Shown: positions 33,151 through 42,738 of the stretch, in pieces
How positions within the stretch are numbered: position 1 is the first letter of the stretch
Layout of the letters: every line of letters starts with the position of its first letter
DNA from: Streptomyces sp. LUP30
Lineage (GTDB): Bacteria; Actinomycetota; Actinomycetes; Streptomycetales; Streptomycetaceae
DNA: 64,000 nt
Direction of reading: 5' to 3'
Assembly: GCF_001746365.1 (NCBI RefSeq)
Contig: NZ_MJAJ01000025.1
Span: 53,211-117,210, forward strand
Notes under the pieces: model-generated
What the model was told of the DNA's origin: nothing
Databases searched by the model: none
The model's input: the letters and a program-made list of their open reading frames with translations, nothing else
Made by a program: the position numbers and the translations under genes

Positions 33151-34010
33151 CGATGCGGGCGTCGGAGGTGGTGCGTGCCGTGGGCGCGGCCAGATCGATC
33201 GCCGCTTCACTCGGCCTGGCAGCCGACGACGTGACGGTCCTTCATGACTCGAACAAGCTCACTCTGCGTCTGCTCCCCTGTGACGTCGTGGCCCGGGTCG
33301 CTCCTGTGGCGCATCAGGTCGCCCGGTTCGAAGTCGACCTGGCCCAGCGGCTCGTCGAGTCCGGGTGCCCGGTGGCTGTGCCCGACCCGCGAGTGGAGCC
33401 ACGCGTCCATGAACGTGACGGCTTCGTCGTCACGCTGTGGACCTTCTACGAGCCAGGGCCCTCTCACGAGGTCTCACCCGCCGACTACGCCGACGCCCTC
33501 AAGCGGTTGCACGCCGGCTTGAGCCGACTCGACGTCCCGGCACCGCACTTCACGGATCGGGTCGAGCAGGCGCAAAGGCTCGTGGCCAACCGCGACCGCA
33601 CCCCGGAGCTCGCCCACGCGGACCGGGAGCTGCTCGGTGACACGTTGCGAAGTCTGCGACGCGTGGTCGGCGAGCGAGGCGGCGCCGAGCAGCTGCTGCA
33701 CGGCGAGCCGCACCCGGGCAACGTGCTCGCCACGGCACACGGGTTGCTGTTCATCGACTTCGAGACGTGTTGCCGCGGGCCTGTCGCATTCGACCTCGCC
33801 CACGCCCCCGAAGAAGTCGGTGAGCGATACCCGGGTGTCGAACAGGACGTGCTGCGCGTATGCCGGGTCCTCGTGCTGGCGATGATCACGACGTGGCGCT
33901 GGGATCGGGACGACCGACTCCCGAACGGGCGGCGGCTGGGCGCGGAGTGGCTGGGCCGGATCAGAACCGCGCTCGACCTCGACGACTTCGACGCCCGCGG
34001 CTGGTCGTGA
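33147..34010 (+). CDS. Aminoglycoside phosphotransferase-fold protein
   Basis: A 287-residue APH-fold protein. The catalytic loop reads LLHGEPHPGNVL, with Glu where kinases of this fold have Asp, and the DFG-equivalent is FIDFETC. This HGEPHPGN form recurs in a subgroup of actinomycete homologues, so it may be tuned rather than dead. The N-terminal lobe has LHDSNKLTLRLLP. ATG 33147 overlaps the preceding frame by ATGA. A clear hairpin terminator follows the stop. The substrate is unknown. Confidence 0.82.
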   Translation: MTMRASEVVRAVGAARSIAASLGLAADDVTVLHDSNKLTLRLLPCDVVARVAPVAHQVARFEVDLAQRLVESGCPVAVPDPRVEPRVHERDGFVVTLWTFYEPGPSHEVSPADYADALKRLHAGLSRLDVPAPHFTDRVEQAQRLVANRDRTPELAHADRELLGDTLRSLRRVVGERGGAEQLLHGEPHPGNVLATAHGLLFIDFETCCRGPVAFDLAHAPEEVGERYPGVEQDVLRVCRVLVLAMITTWRWDRDDRLPNGRRLGAEWLGRIRTALDLDDFDARGWS

Positions 34011-34064
34011 TCGCGGAGCTCGGTGACGCCCTCCGGCCGTTCGACGGAGGCCGGGAAATGGCGA

Positions 34065-34090
34065 AGGCAAGGAGAACGCTCTCCTTGCCT
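34065..34090 (+). terminator. Rho-independent-like terminator after the phosphotransferase gene
   Basis: A perfect 11-bp stem, AGGCAAGGAGA pairing with TCTCCTTGCCT, has a four-base ACGC loop, 55 bases beyond the stop. It separates this transcript from the rph promoter region. Confidence 0.8.
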
Positions 34091-34112
34091 CTCCTAAGTT
34101 ATAGCGCGCCAG

Positions 34113-34131
34113 GGGGCTTGCCGCAAGCCCC
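34113..34131. promoter_or_regulatory. Rifamycin-associated element (RAE)
   Basis: GGGGCTTGC-C-GCAAGCCCC is a perfect 9+1+9 inverted repeat, 210 bases upstream of the rifampin phosphotransferase start. Its length, sequence type and position match the 19-bp RAE known to lie upstream of rifamycin-inactivating genes in actinomycetes. The remaining 34132-34340 segment should hold the rph promoter or leader. I see no other element in it. Confidence 0.88.
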
Positions 34132-34340
34132 GGGTCGGGGCGCAGAATCGTCGGCCGAGGCCACAACCAGCGGAAATGAGGGCGCTACGTGCTTGTGTTG
34201 TTGTCGACGTACGGGGGACGCGGTGACGTCGAGCCAGCGGTGGGACCGGCCGCCCGATGGCGAGCGCGCGGGAACACGCCGGTGGGGCGACCGGCGTGCG
34301 CGGTCCGGCTGAGCGGCACGGCTGCCTCGGAGGTGTCGCG

Positions 34341-36962
34341 ATGACCGGGCGGTATGTGCTGGGCCTTCGCGACGTCGACGTCCGGCAGATCGCGGTCGTC
34401 GGCGGCAAGGGCGCGCATCTGGGCGCGCTGTCGCGCATCGAAGGCGTCCGCGTGCCGGACGGCTTCTGCGTGACGACGGACGCCTTCCGGCGGCTCATGG
34501 CCGAGGCTCCGTCGATCGACGATCAGCTCGGCCGGCTTGCGCGCCTGAGCGCGGACGACCGGGAGACGGTCCGCACGCTCAGCGCGCAGATCCGTCGGAC
34601 CATCGAGGAGATCGCCGTCCCCGGCGACATCGCGGCGGCCCTCACCGGCGCGGTCGCCGAGTTCGGTGAGCACGCCGCCTACGCCGTGCGATCCAGCGCG
34701 ACGGCGGAGGACCTGCCGACGGCCTCGTTCGCCGGCCAGCAGGACACGTACCTGAACGTCGTGGGACCTGCGGCGGTCCTCCAGCACGTCAGCCGGTGCT
34801 GGGCCTCGCTGTTCACCGAGCGGGCGGTGACCTACCGTCAGCGCAACGGCATCGACCACCGTACGGTGCTTATGGCCGTGGTCGTGCAGCGGATGGTCCT
34901 CCCCGAGGCGTCCGGCATCCTGTTCACGGCCGACCCCGTCACGGGCAACCGTAAGGTCGCCAGCGTGGACGCCGGCTTCGGCCTCGGCGAGGCCCTGGTC
35001 TCCGGTCTGGTCAACCCCGACGTCTTCAAGGTGCGAGACGGCGAGATCGTCGACAAGGCGATCGCCGTGAAAGAGCGTGCCGTTCTTCCCCTGCCGGCCG
35101 GCGGCACACAGGACGTGGTGGTCGACTCGGCGCGGCAGGCGGAGCCGGCGCTGACGGATGCGCAGGTCGTGCGGCTCGTGGAGCTCGGGCGGCGGATCGA
35201 GGGGCACTTCGGCCGACCGCAGGACATCGAATGGTGTCTGGTCGAGGACGGCTTCCGGATCGTGCAGAGCCGGCCGATCACGACGCTGTTCCCCGTCCCG
35301 GAGACGGACGACCAGGACAACCACGTCTACATCTCCGTCGGGCACCAGCAGATGATGACCGACCCCATGAAACCCCTGGGGCTCTCCGTGTGGCAGCTGA
35401 CGGCCATGGCGCCGATGCACGAGGCCGGCGGGAGGCTGTTCGTCGACGCCACCCGGCGCCTGGCCTCACCCTCGAGTCGTGCAGCACTCCTGGACCTCAT
35501 CGGGAAGGGCGATCCGGTGACCAGGGACGCGCTGGAGACGGTCCTCGACCGGGACGGATTCATCCCGTCACTTCCCGACGCGGGTCCCGTCGGGCCGCCG
35601 CCCGGGGGCGCACCCGCGCCGATCGCGACCGACCCGGCCATCGTCACCGAACTCGTCGAGCGCAACCAGGCGGACGTCGCCGCCCTGAAGCGCGACATCC
35701 GGACGAAGACGGGGCCGGCGCTGTTCGACTTCCTGCTGGAGGCCTTCCAGGAGCACAAGCGGGCCCTCGGCGACCGGCAGAGCATGCAGGCGATCATGGC
35801 GGGCATGGAGGCCACCTGGTGGCTCAACGACACGCTGCAGGAGTGGCTCGGCGAGAAGAACGCGGCGGACACCCTCACGCTGTCCGCGCCCGGCAACATC
35901 ACCTCGGAGATGGGACTGGCGCTGCTCGACGTCGCGGACACGATCCGTCCGTATCCCGAGGTGGTGGCCTTCCTGCAGGGCGTCGAGGACGACGACTTCC
36001 TCGACGGGCTGGCGAAGCTGTCGGGAGGGACCGAAGCGCGCGAGGCGATCGAGGCCTACCTCGACCGGTACGGCATGCGCTGCGTCGGCGAGATCGACAT
36101 CACGAGGCCTCGTTGGAGCGAACGCCCCGCCACTCTCCTGCCGGTCATCCTCGATCACGTCCGCAGCTTCGGGCCCGGTGTCGCCGAGCAGCGGTTCGAC
36201 AGTGGGCGGCAGAAGGCGCGGAAGAAGGAAGAGGACGTGCTGTCACGCCTGCGGGCCCTGCCGGACGGGGAGTCGAAAGCCGCGGAGGCCAAGCGGATGA
36301 TCGACCGGCTCCGCACCTTCATCGGATACCGCGAGTACCCCAAGTACGGCATCATCAGCCGCTACTTCGTCTACAAGCAGGCCCTGATGGCCGAGGCCGA
36401 GCGCCTCGTGGAGGCCCGGGTGCTCTCCGACAAGGAGGACGTCTTCTACCTGACGTTCCAGGAGTTCCACGACGTGGTGCGCTCGCAGCGGATGGACGAC
36501 GACCTGGTCCGGCAGCGCAGGGACGCGTTCCGGTCCTACCACGCGCTCACCCCGCCCCGGGTGCTCACGTCCGAGGGCGAGGCCGTCAGCGGGGCGTACC
36601 GGCGCGACGACGTGCCGGCCGGCGCTCTCGGCGGCCTGCCGGTGTCCGCCGGGACCGTCGAAGGGCGGGCCCGCGTCGTCCTCGACATGGCGGAGGCCGA
36701 TCTGGAGGCGGGTGACATCCTGGTCACGGCCTTCACGGACCCCAGTTGGTCGCCCCTCTTCGTGGGCATCGCGGGCCTGGTGACGGAGGTGGGCGGGCTG
36801 ATGACCCACGGCGCGGTGGTGGCCCGGGAGTACGGCCTGCCGGCCGTCGTGGGTGTGGCGGGGGCCACCCGGCTGATCAAGGACGGGCAGCGGATCCGCG
36901 TGCACGGAACCGACGGATACGTCGAGATCCTGAGCACCGACGACAGCGCCCCGGCTGAGTGA
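34341..36962 (+). CDS. rph: Rifampin phosphotransferase
   Basis: An 873-residue, three-domain enzyme of the PEP-synthase superfamily that phosphorylates rifamycins with ATP. Residues about 1-315 form the ATP-grasp domain (VGGKGAHLGAL, AVRSSATAEDLPTASFAGQQ, GILFTADPVTG). The middle (about 330-760) is the rifamycin-binding domain. The C-terminal swivelling domain has the phosphocarrier His823 in GLMTHGAVVAREYG. Length and His position agree with known Rph proteins. GGAGG precedes ATG 34341. The upstream RAE makes rifamycin-inducible expression likely. Resistance, not production, is implied. Confidence 0.93.
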   Translation: MTGRYVLGLRDVDVRQIAVVGGKGAHLGALSRIEGVRVPDGFCVTTDAFRRLMAEAPSIDDQLGRLARLSADDRETVRTLSAQIRRTIEEIAVPGDIAAALTGAVAEFGEHAAYAVRSSATAEDLPTASFAGQQDTYLNVVGPAAVLQHVSRCWASLFTERAVTYRQRNGIDHRTVLMAVVVQRMVLPEASGILFTADPVTGNRKVASVDAGFGLGEALVSGLVNPDVFKVRDGEIVDKAIAVKERAVLPLPAGGTQDVVVDSARQAEPALTDAQVVRLVELGRRIEGHFGRPQDIEWCLVEDGFRIVQSRPITTLFPVPETDDQDNHVYISVGHQQMMTDPMKPLGLSVWQLTAMAPMHEAGGRLFVDATRRLASPSSRAALLDLIGKGDPVTRDALETVLDRDGFIPSLPDAGPVGPPPGGAPAPIATDPAIVTELVERNQADVAALKRDIRTKTGPALFDFLLEAFQEHKRALGDRQSMQAIMAGMEATWWLNDTLQEWLGEKNAADTLTLSAPGNITSEMGLALLDVADTIRPYPEVVAFLQGVEDDDFLDGLAKLSGGTEAREAIEAYLDRYGMRCVGEIDITRPRWSERPATLLPVILDHVRSFGPGVAEQRFDSGRQKARKKEEDVLSRLRALPDGESKAAEAKRMIDRLRTFIGYREYPKYGIISRYFVYKQALMAEAERLVEARVLSDKEDVFYLTFQEFHDVVRSQRMDDDLVRQRRDAFRSYHALTPPRVLTSEGEAVSGAYRRDDVPAGALGGLPVSAGTVEGRARVVLDMAEADLEAGDILVTAFTDPSWSPLFVGIAGLVTEVGGLMTHGAVVAREYGLPAVVGVAGATRLIKDGQRIRVHGTDGYVEILSTDDSAPAE

Positions 36963-36970
36963 CCGGCGTC

Positions 36971-37013
36971 GCCGCCCCGCGACCGCAGCGCTGCGCTGCG
37001 CTCGCGGGGCGGC
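36971..37013. terminator. Bidirectional hairpin terminator after rph
   Basis: A 12-bp stem, GCCGCCCCGCGA pairing with TCGCGGGGCGGC, has a 19-base loop that itself contains GCAGCGCTGC. It lies between the convergent rph and SMP-30 genes. Confidence 0.75.
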
Positions 37014-37022
37014 GCCGTCAGG

Positions 37023-37868
37023 TCACGGCCGGCCGGCTCCCGGCACGGCGACCTCCAGGGTGAGCACCCGGCCCGAGCCGGGCGCCACCATCTCGGACTC
37101 GGTCATGCCCCGCCATTCCGCCGCCACGACGAACAGTGTCGTGCCGTCGGGGCCGCCCAGCGTGCAGGCGAAGCATCCTCGGTCCACCTGCACGGTCCGG
37201 GTGACCGTGCCGCCCTCGCCGACGCGCACGCACCGCCGGTGAGGCACGTCGGCGTACCAGACGGCGTTCTGCGCGTCGACGCAGATCCCGTCCGGGACGC
37301 CGTCGGCGAGGTCGGCCCACACGCGTCGGTCGGACAGGCCGCCGTCCGCGTCGATGGCGAAGGCGACCAGGCTGTGGCGGTACGAGTCCGCGACGATCAG
37401 CGTGGAGTCGTCGGACGTCACCGCCATGCCGTTGGGAAACGCGATGTCGTCGGCCACCTGACGCACCGAGCCGTCGGGGGCGGCCAGGTGGACGGATCCG
37501 GGCCTGAACGCCTCTCCTGCCATCGGGTCGAAGCCGGGGCGGTTGACGTAGACGTTGCCGCGACCGTCCACCACGATGTCGTTCCAGCCCGGCCGGCCGA
37601 GGTCCGTGTGCGTGACCAGGGCGCCGTCCGGCTCTCGGCGCAGCAGCAGTCCGTCGCCGGACGAGACGATCAACAGGCGGCCGTCGGCGAGCGGGGCCGT
37701 GCACAGCGGCAACGACGCCACCCGCGCGATCACCTCGCCGTGGCCGGCGAGATCGACGGCGACGACCTCGCCGGCCGACCAGTCGGAGAAGCACAAGCGG
37801 TCGCCGTGCCAGCGGGGGGACTCCACCAGGCCCCGGCCGGTGACCAGTGTCCGTACCTCGGTCATCAC
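37023..37868 (-). CDS. SMP-30/gluconolactonase family protein
   Basis: A 281-residue six-bladed beta-propeller of the SMP-30/gluconolactonase/LRE family. Metal-site motifs are visible: Glu in GLVESPRWHGDRLCFSDW, Asn in GWNDIVVDGRGNVYV, and Asp in VADSYRHSLVAF. Such enzymes hydrolyse sugar lactones using a divalent metal. No sugar-catabolic neighbour is adjacent, so the substrate is open. GTG 37868 has GAAGGG nine bases upstream. ATG 37865 is almost equivalent. Confidence 0.88.
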   Translation of the reverse strand: MMTEVRTLVTGRGLVESPRWHGDRLCFSDWSAGEVVAVDLAGHGEVIARVASLPLCTAPLADGRLLIVSSGDGLLLRREPDGALVTHTDLGRPGWNDIVVDGRGNVYVNRPGFDPMAGEAFRPGSVHLAAPDGSVRQVADDIAFPNGMAVTSDDSTLIVADSYRHSLVAFAIDADGGLSDRRVWADLADGVPDGICVDAQNAVWYADVPHRRCVRVGEGGTVTRTVQVDRGCFACTLGGPDGTTLFVVAAEWRGMTESEMVAPGSGRVLTLEVAVPGAGRP

Positions 37869-38046
37869 TCGTCACAGCCCTTCGTCCGGCCGGCCCGGCG
37901 CCGGTCTCTCACCTTCTGCACGAACGGCGTGCGGCCGGATCGACAGGCTTCCCGGGACGGGGGACAGAGCACCGAGGCGCACTGACCGCCGACCGCGCCG
38001 CCCGGAGCTCCCGTCGGCATCCGGCCCGGACCGACCAGGTGCGCGG

Positions 38047-41000
38047 TCAGGGAGGTGAGCACGTCGACGCACCGGCCGGGGACGGCCGCAGGCGGCAGAT
38101 CGCGGCGAACCGGGCCGCGACGTCCAGGTTCCACAGGCGGACGGTGCCGTCGTTGCTGCTGCTGGCGATCGTCCGCCCGTCCGGGGCGAAGACCGTGCCC
38201 CACACCGCGTTCGTGTGCCCGGTCAGGGTGGCCCACGGTCGCCGCTCGGCCACGTCCCACACCCGCACCGTACGGTCGCTGCCGCTGCCGGCCAGCAGAC
38301 GTCCGTCCGGGGAGAACGCGATGCCGCGCACCGATCCGGTGAGCCCGGCCAGCACCGCCGCCCGACGTCGTCGGCCGACGTCCCAGAGCCGGACGGTCCC
38401 GTCGTTTCCGCTGCTCGCCAGCGTCCGGCCGTCCGGACTGAACGCCACTCCCCGTACCGCGCCCGTGTGTCCGGTGAGCGTGGCCGACGGCCCGCGGGAC
38501 GCGACGTCCCACAGCCGTACCGTCAGATCGTCGCCCGCGCTCGCGAGGGTGCGCCCGTCGGGGCTGAAGGCGACGTCGTTGACGAAGTCCGTGTGGCCGG
38601 TGAGCGTGGCCAGGGGGCGTCGGGTGGCCACGTCCCACAGCCGCACCGTGCGGTCGGCGCCCGCCGACGCCAGCAGCGCGCCGTCGGGCGAGAACGCCAC
38701 CGAGAAGACGTCCCCGTGGTGTCCGGCGAGCGTGCCCAGGAGACGGTGGGCGGCGACGTCCCACAGCCGCACCGTGCCGTCGGAACCGGCCGAGGCCAGC
38801 GTCCGACCGTCGGGGGCGAAAGCCACCGAGAACACGGCCGAGCGATGGCCCCGCAGGGTCGCCACGGGTCTGTGGCGGGCCACGTCCCACAACCGCACCG
38901 TGTGATCGGTGTCGGCGGTGGCCAGCAGTCTTCCGTCGTGGCTGTAGGCGGACTGCCAGATCTCGGTGTACGGGCGGGCCGTCAGGACCGGGCCGCCCAG
39001 ATTCCAGAGCACGACCGACTGGTCGAACCCGGCGGTGGCGAGCACCGTTCCGTCGGCGTTCACGGCGACGCCCATCGTGTAGTCGGTGTGGCCGCTGAGC
39101 GTCAGCGTCGGCATCCCGCTGTGCACGTCCCACAGACGAGTCGTGCCGTCCCCGCCCGCACTGACGACCGTGGCACCGTCGGGGGTGTAGGCGACCGCGT
39201 TGACGTCGTCGCTGTGCCCGGTCAGGACCGAGGTCGTCCGGTGCCGTGCCAGGTCCCACAGCCGTACGGTCCGGTCGGCGCCGCCGCTGGCCAGGCTTTG
39301 CCCGTCCGGCGCGAACGCCACGCCGTACACCTCGTCGGTGTGCCCCGTCAGTACGCGCCCCGGCCGGTCGTGCACGGTGTCCCACAGCCGGACGGTCCGG
39401 TCGGCGCCGGCCGACGCGAGCGTCCGGCCGTCCGGAGCGTACGCCAGCGCGTCGACCTGCCCGACATGGCCGGTGAACGACTCGACACGGCGCATCCGGC
39501 CGGTGTCCCAGACCTGGACCGTGCCGTCGCCCGCCGCGAGGGCCAGGGTGCGGCCCCGAGGGTCGAACGCCACGGCACGTGCGCCCGCGGTGCTCTCCGG
39601 GAGCACCGCCTTCGTCCGGTGGTCGGCCGCTCCCCACAGTCGCACCGGCGCGCCCGTGGAGCCCGCCGCGACCGTGCGGCCGTCGGGGCTGAAGGCCACC
39701 GAGCGGACCTGCCCGGACATCGTGAACGTGGCGGTCGTACGGTGGTCCGCGAGCCGCCGCAGCATCACCGTGCCGTCCGAACTGGCCGTCGCCAGCGTGC
39801 GTCCGTCGGGCGCGAACGCCACCGCGTTGACCGGGCCTCGGTGTCCGCCGAGCCGGGCCTCGAAGGGCTGGGCCTGAGTGCTCAGGAGCGCGCCGCGCGC
39901 CTCGGGCGTCGCCTGGGAACGGTATGCCTCCTCGGCGAGCCGCATCGACGCCTCCGGCTGGCCGGCGGCCAGGGACGCGGACTGCGCGGCGAGGGCCCGG
40001 GACCGGGCGACCCGCTCCTGGTGCAGCGCGTCGGAGCGCTGCCGGTACGCCAGTGCTCCGGCGACCACGGCGAGGGTCAGCAGGAGGACCAGCGTGGCCA
40101 GCGTGCCCTGTCGTCGCCGGATCTGCCGTCGGGCCTGCCGTCGGCGGTCGGCCTCCTCGGCCCGGCTCGCACGCAGGAACGCCTCCTCCTGCGCGCTGAG
40201 CCGGCTGCGGCCGTCCAGTTCTCCCGCCCACTCCCGGACGGCGTCCAGCCGGGCGCCACGGTAGAGGGCGGACGGGTCGCGGCCCTCGCGCTCCCACTCG
40301 CCGGCGGCGTGCGCGAGCTGCTGATGGATCAGCAGCCCGTCCCGGTCGGCGTCGAGCCAGCCGCGCAGCCGGGGCCAGGCGTGCAGCAGGGCCTCGTGGG
40401 CGATCTCGACGGTGTCGCGGTCGGCGGTGATCAGACGGGCTCGCACGAACGCGTCCAGGGCGGTGGTGGCGGCGACCGCGTCGGCCGACCGGTCCACCAG
40501 CGCGGCCCGGCTCATCCGGCGCCGGGCCGGTCCGGCGCCGTCGGCGACGTGGACCAGGCGCACCAGAATCCTGCGGATCGTCTGCTGCTCACTCGGGTAC
40601 AGGCCCGCGAACACGTCCTCGGCGGTGCGTGCGACCGCCCCGCGGATCCCGCCGGTGCGCTCGTACCCCGCGACCGTGAGGGTGTTGCCCTCGCGCCGCT
40701 GCCAGGTGGTCAGCAGCGCGTGGGAGATCAGCGGGAGCGCGCCGGAGGGGGTGGTGTCCGGCAGTGCGCGCCCGGGGTCCGCCGGGTCGCCGGGCGGTCC
40801 TCCCGGTTCGTCGCGCAGCCCGGCGTCGCGCAGCAGGAGGGGGACGAGACCCGGTTCCAGGGCGAGTCCGGCGAGGTCGGCGGGGCGTGTGATCGCCTCC
40901 CGCAGTCCGGCGACGGACATCGGGGGCAGCACGAACAGTCCGTCGGTGAACACCTCTGCCAGCTCGGGGAGTTCGAGGCACCTGCCGGACAGGTCGGCCC

Positions 41001-41895
41001 GTACGCCCAGGACCACCACGGCCGGGTCGGGGCCGGATCCTTCCCCCGGCTCGGACTGGCGGCGCGACGCCGACAGGGCGCACAGCACCCGGACGAAGGC
41101 ACGCCGTTCGTCCTCGTCGGAGCAGAGTGTGAACAGCTCCTCGAACTGGTCGACGAGGAGCACCGGACGCACCGGCGGCGGGCGTCCGTTCCCGTCGGCG
41201 CACGAGCTGTCGTCCACCGTGCGCCGCACGGCGTCCAGCAACGCCTCGGGCCGGTCCCTCAACTGCCGTACGGTGACGCCGGGATCGCCGTCCAGCGCCT
41301 TCGCGACGCCGGTCAGCAGTTCCTCCAGCGGACGAGCGGTGGGCGTGAAGGCCACCACAGGCCACCGCTCGGCGCCCGGCATGGGGAAGCCGCCGGGGTT
41401 GCGGAAGGCCGGTACGAGGCCGGCGTGGAACAGGGACGACTTGCCGGCGCCCGAGGGGGCCACGACCATCAGCGGCCCGTCGCCGATCCGTTCGAAGACC
41501 CTCTCCACCAGGGCGGCGGTGGCCCGCTCACGGCCGAAGAACCATTCCGCGTCCTGTGTGCTGAAGGCCGACAGCCCCCGGTAGGGAGGGACGGCGTCGG
41601 GCACCGGCCGCGGTTCCTCGGGGTTTGCGGCATTCTTCGTCAGCAACCGCAGCAATCCGCCGTCGGCCTGGAGGATCTCGTCGCAGCGCCGCGCGACGTC
41701 GACGGTGACCCGCTTGGCACCGGTCTCGATCTTGCTGAGATAGCCCTTGCTGTAGTGCGTCCGGCGGGCCATGTCCGTCAGCGAGAGCCCGCGCTGCCGG
41801 CGCAGGCGTCTCAGCTGGGAGGGGAAGTCCTGAACAGGGGTGTCGAGCGGTGGCGGTTCGTACCGGTCGTCGGTGTGCTGCTGCTCCCCCACCAC
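38047..41895 (-). CDS. XRE - nSTAND NTPase - WD40 protein with 14 repeats
   Basis: A 1282-residue multidomain protein. Residues 26-80 are an XRE helix-turn-helix (GLSLTDMARRTHYSKGYLSK). Residues about 105-480 are an nSTAND-type NTPase with Walker A VAPSGAGKSS (146-154) and Walker B PVLLVDQFEELF. A membrane helix or hydrophobic hinge (GTLATLVLLLTLAVVAGALA) follows near 620. The rest holds 14 WD40 repeats ending in VRLWD-type strands, enough for two seven-bladed propellers. Such proteins are thought to switch between ADP- and ATP-bound states on ligand sensing. The stimulus is unknown. Confidence 0.92.
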   Translation of the reverse strand: MVGEQQHTDDRYEPPPLDTPVQDFPSQLRRLRRQRGLSLTDMARRTHYSKGYLSKIETGAKRVTVDVARRCDEILQADGGLLRLLTKNAANPEEPRPVPDAVPPYRGLSAFSTQDAEWFFGRERATAALVERVFERIGDGPLMVVAPSGAGKSSLFHAGLVPAFRNPGGFPMPGAERWPVVAFTPTARPLEELLTGVAKALDGDPGVTVRQLRDRPEALLDAVRRTVDDSSCADGNGRPPPVRPVLLVDQFEELFTLCSDEDERRAFVRVLCALSASRRQSEPGEGSGPDPAVVVLGVRADLSGRCLELPELAEVFTDGLFVLPPMSVAGLREAITRPADLAGLALEPGLVPLLLRDAGLRDEPGGPPGDPADPGRALPDTTPSGALPLISHALLTTWQRREGNTLTVAGYERTGGIRGAVARTAEDVFAGLYPSEQQTIRRILVRLVHVADGAGPARRRMSRAALVDRSADAVAATTALDAFVRARLITADRDTVEIAHEALLHAWPRLRGWLDADRDGLLIHQQLAHAAGEWEREGRDPSALYRGARLDAVREWAGELDGRSRLSAQEEAFLRASRAEEADRRRQARRQIRRRQGTLATLVLLLTLAVVAGALAYRQRSDALHQERVARSRALAAQSASLAAGQPEASMRLAEEAYRSQATPEARGALLSTQAQPFEARLGGHRGPVNAVAFAPDGRTLATASSDGTVMLRRLADHRTTATFTMSGQVRSVAFSPDGRTVAAGSTGAPVRLWGAADHRTKAVLPESTAGARAVAFDPRGRTLALAAGDGTVQVWDTGRMRRVESFTGHVGQVDALAYAPDGRTLASAGADRTVRLWDTVHDRPGRVLTGHTDEVYGVAFAPDGQSLASGGADRTVRLWDLARHRTTSVLTGHSDDVNAVAYTPDGATVVSAGGDGTTRLWDVHSGMPTLTLSGHTDYTMGVAVNADGTVLATAGFDQSVVLWNLGGPVLTARPYTEIWQSAYSHDGRLLATADTDHTVRLWDVARHRPVATLRGHRSAVFSVAFAPDGRTLASAGSDGTVRLWDVAAHRLLGTLAGHHGDVFSVAFSPDGALLASAGADRTVRLWDVATRRPLATLTGHTDFVNDVAFSPDGRTLASAGDDLTVRLWDVASRGPSATLTGHTGAVRGVAFSPDGRTLASSGNDGTVRLWDVGRRRRAAVLAGLTGSVRGIAFSPDGRLLAGSGSDRTVRVWDVAERRPWATLTGHTNAVWGTVFAPDGRTIASSSNDGTVRLWNLDVAARFAAICRLRPSPAGASTCSPP

Positions 41896-42062
41896 ATCCC
41901 CCGGGTGTCGCGCGCATGAGCCGTGAGACGGCTGACACTCAGGGTACTGCGGACATATGACGACCGATCACGCTTTTCGCCGGTGTGGCGCGAAGGTGTG
42001 GTGCAGACACGGACGTCCGGAACCGCCGAAGCGATCCCGGACGTTCCCCCGTGAGAAAGGCG

Positions 42063-42428
42063 CTACGGCCGGTTCAGCTTGATCGAGTTGATCGGCGTGA
42101 GGTCGGCGTACACGCCGTTCTGCGCCCCGATGGTGTAGTTGCAGTTCGTGCCGCCGTAGTTCAGGCACAGTTCTGCCGTGGCGCCACCGGTCTGGTTGTT
42201 GAGGACCCAGTGCCGGCCCACCTGGTTGCTGAGGTCATGGCCCCCGTAGCTCCAGTAGACGGCGCTCGGGCTCTGGGCGGGGTTCTGGTTCTGCGGGTAG
42301 ACGCAGACGGCGCCGGACGGGCAGCCGGCCCAGTCGGCGGCCGGCTTGGCTTCGGCGGTACCGGACAGCGCCACCATCGCCGTGGCCGCGGTGGCCAGTG
42401 CGACGGCCCCACTGAACAACTTGTGCAT
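42063..42428 (-). CDS. Small secreted protein, I36-like
   Basis: A 121-residue exported protein: signal peptide MHKLFSGAVALATAATAMVA with cleavage near GTAEA. The mature part is WAGCPSGAVCVYPQNQNPAQ followed by YWSYGGHDLSNQVGRHWVLN, a four-Cys beta-rich domain (C-x5-C near the N-terminus, C-x6-C later). It resembles I36-type secreted inhibitors and other short beta/gamma-crystallin-like proteins. It may inhibit proteases or bind metal outside the cell. Family assignment is tentative. Confidence 0.7.
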   Translation of the reverse strand: MHKLFSGAVALATAATAMVALSGTAEAKPAADWAGCPSGAVCVYPQNQNPAQSPSAVYWSYGGHDLSNQVGRHWVLNNQTGGATAELCLNYGGTNCNYTIGAQNGVYADLTPINSIKLNRP

Positions 42429-42738
42429 GTTTCCCCCTTGCGGTCGTCCTGCCTGGTCGCAGGTCGTGCTCGGTCTTTCGGCATCAGACTGTCCGCCGGG
42501 TCGGGAGAGGTCGACGGGTTTCCTGTTTCCCGTTGCCGGGGCGGGCCGGGAAACCGGCCGCGACCAGCGGGAACAGCCGAAAGCGGGCAACCCTGCGGAA
42601 GTGAGCGGACGCGGTGTGCGGATGCGTCCCGGGGTGGCCCCCTTCTTCACGGGGGTCAGGACGACCGGGGCTTCACGGGCCGGGACGGGGAGAGGAGAGC
42701 GGGGAGCGGCGCGCGGTCGGTGGCCGGGCGGAACCGCC

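Noticed and set aside
34341..36962. Interpretation of rph as part of a rifamycin biosynthetic cluster
   Set aside because: No polyketide synthase or AHBA genes are in the window; Rph is a common environmental resistance gene.
38215..41919. 1234-residue plus-strand open frame opposite the WD40 gene
   Set aside because: It is the mirror of the repeat-bearing gene: Arg/Gly/Val/His-rich, no domain, periodic because the WD40 repeats are periodic. A GC-rich antisense shadow.
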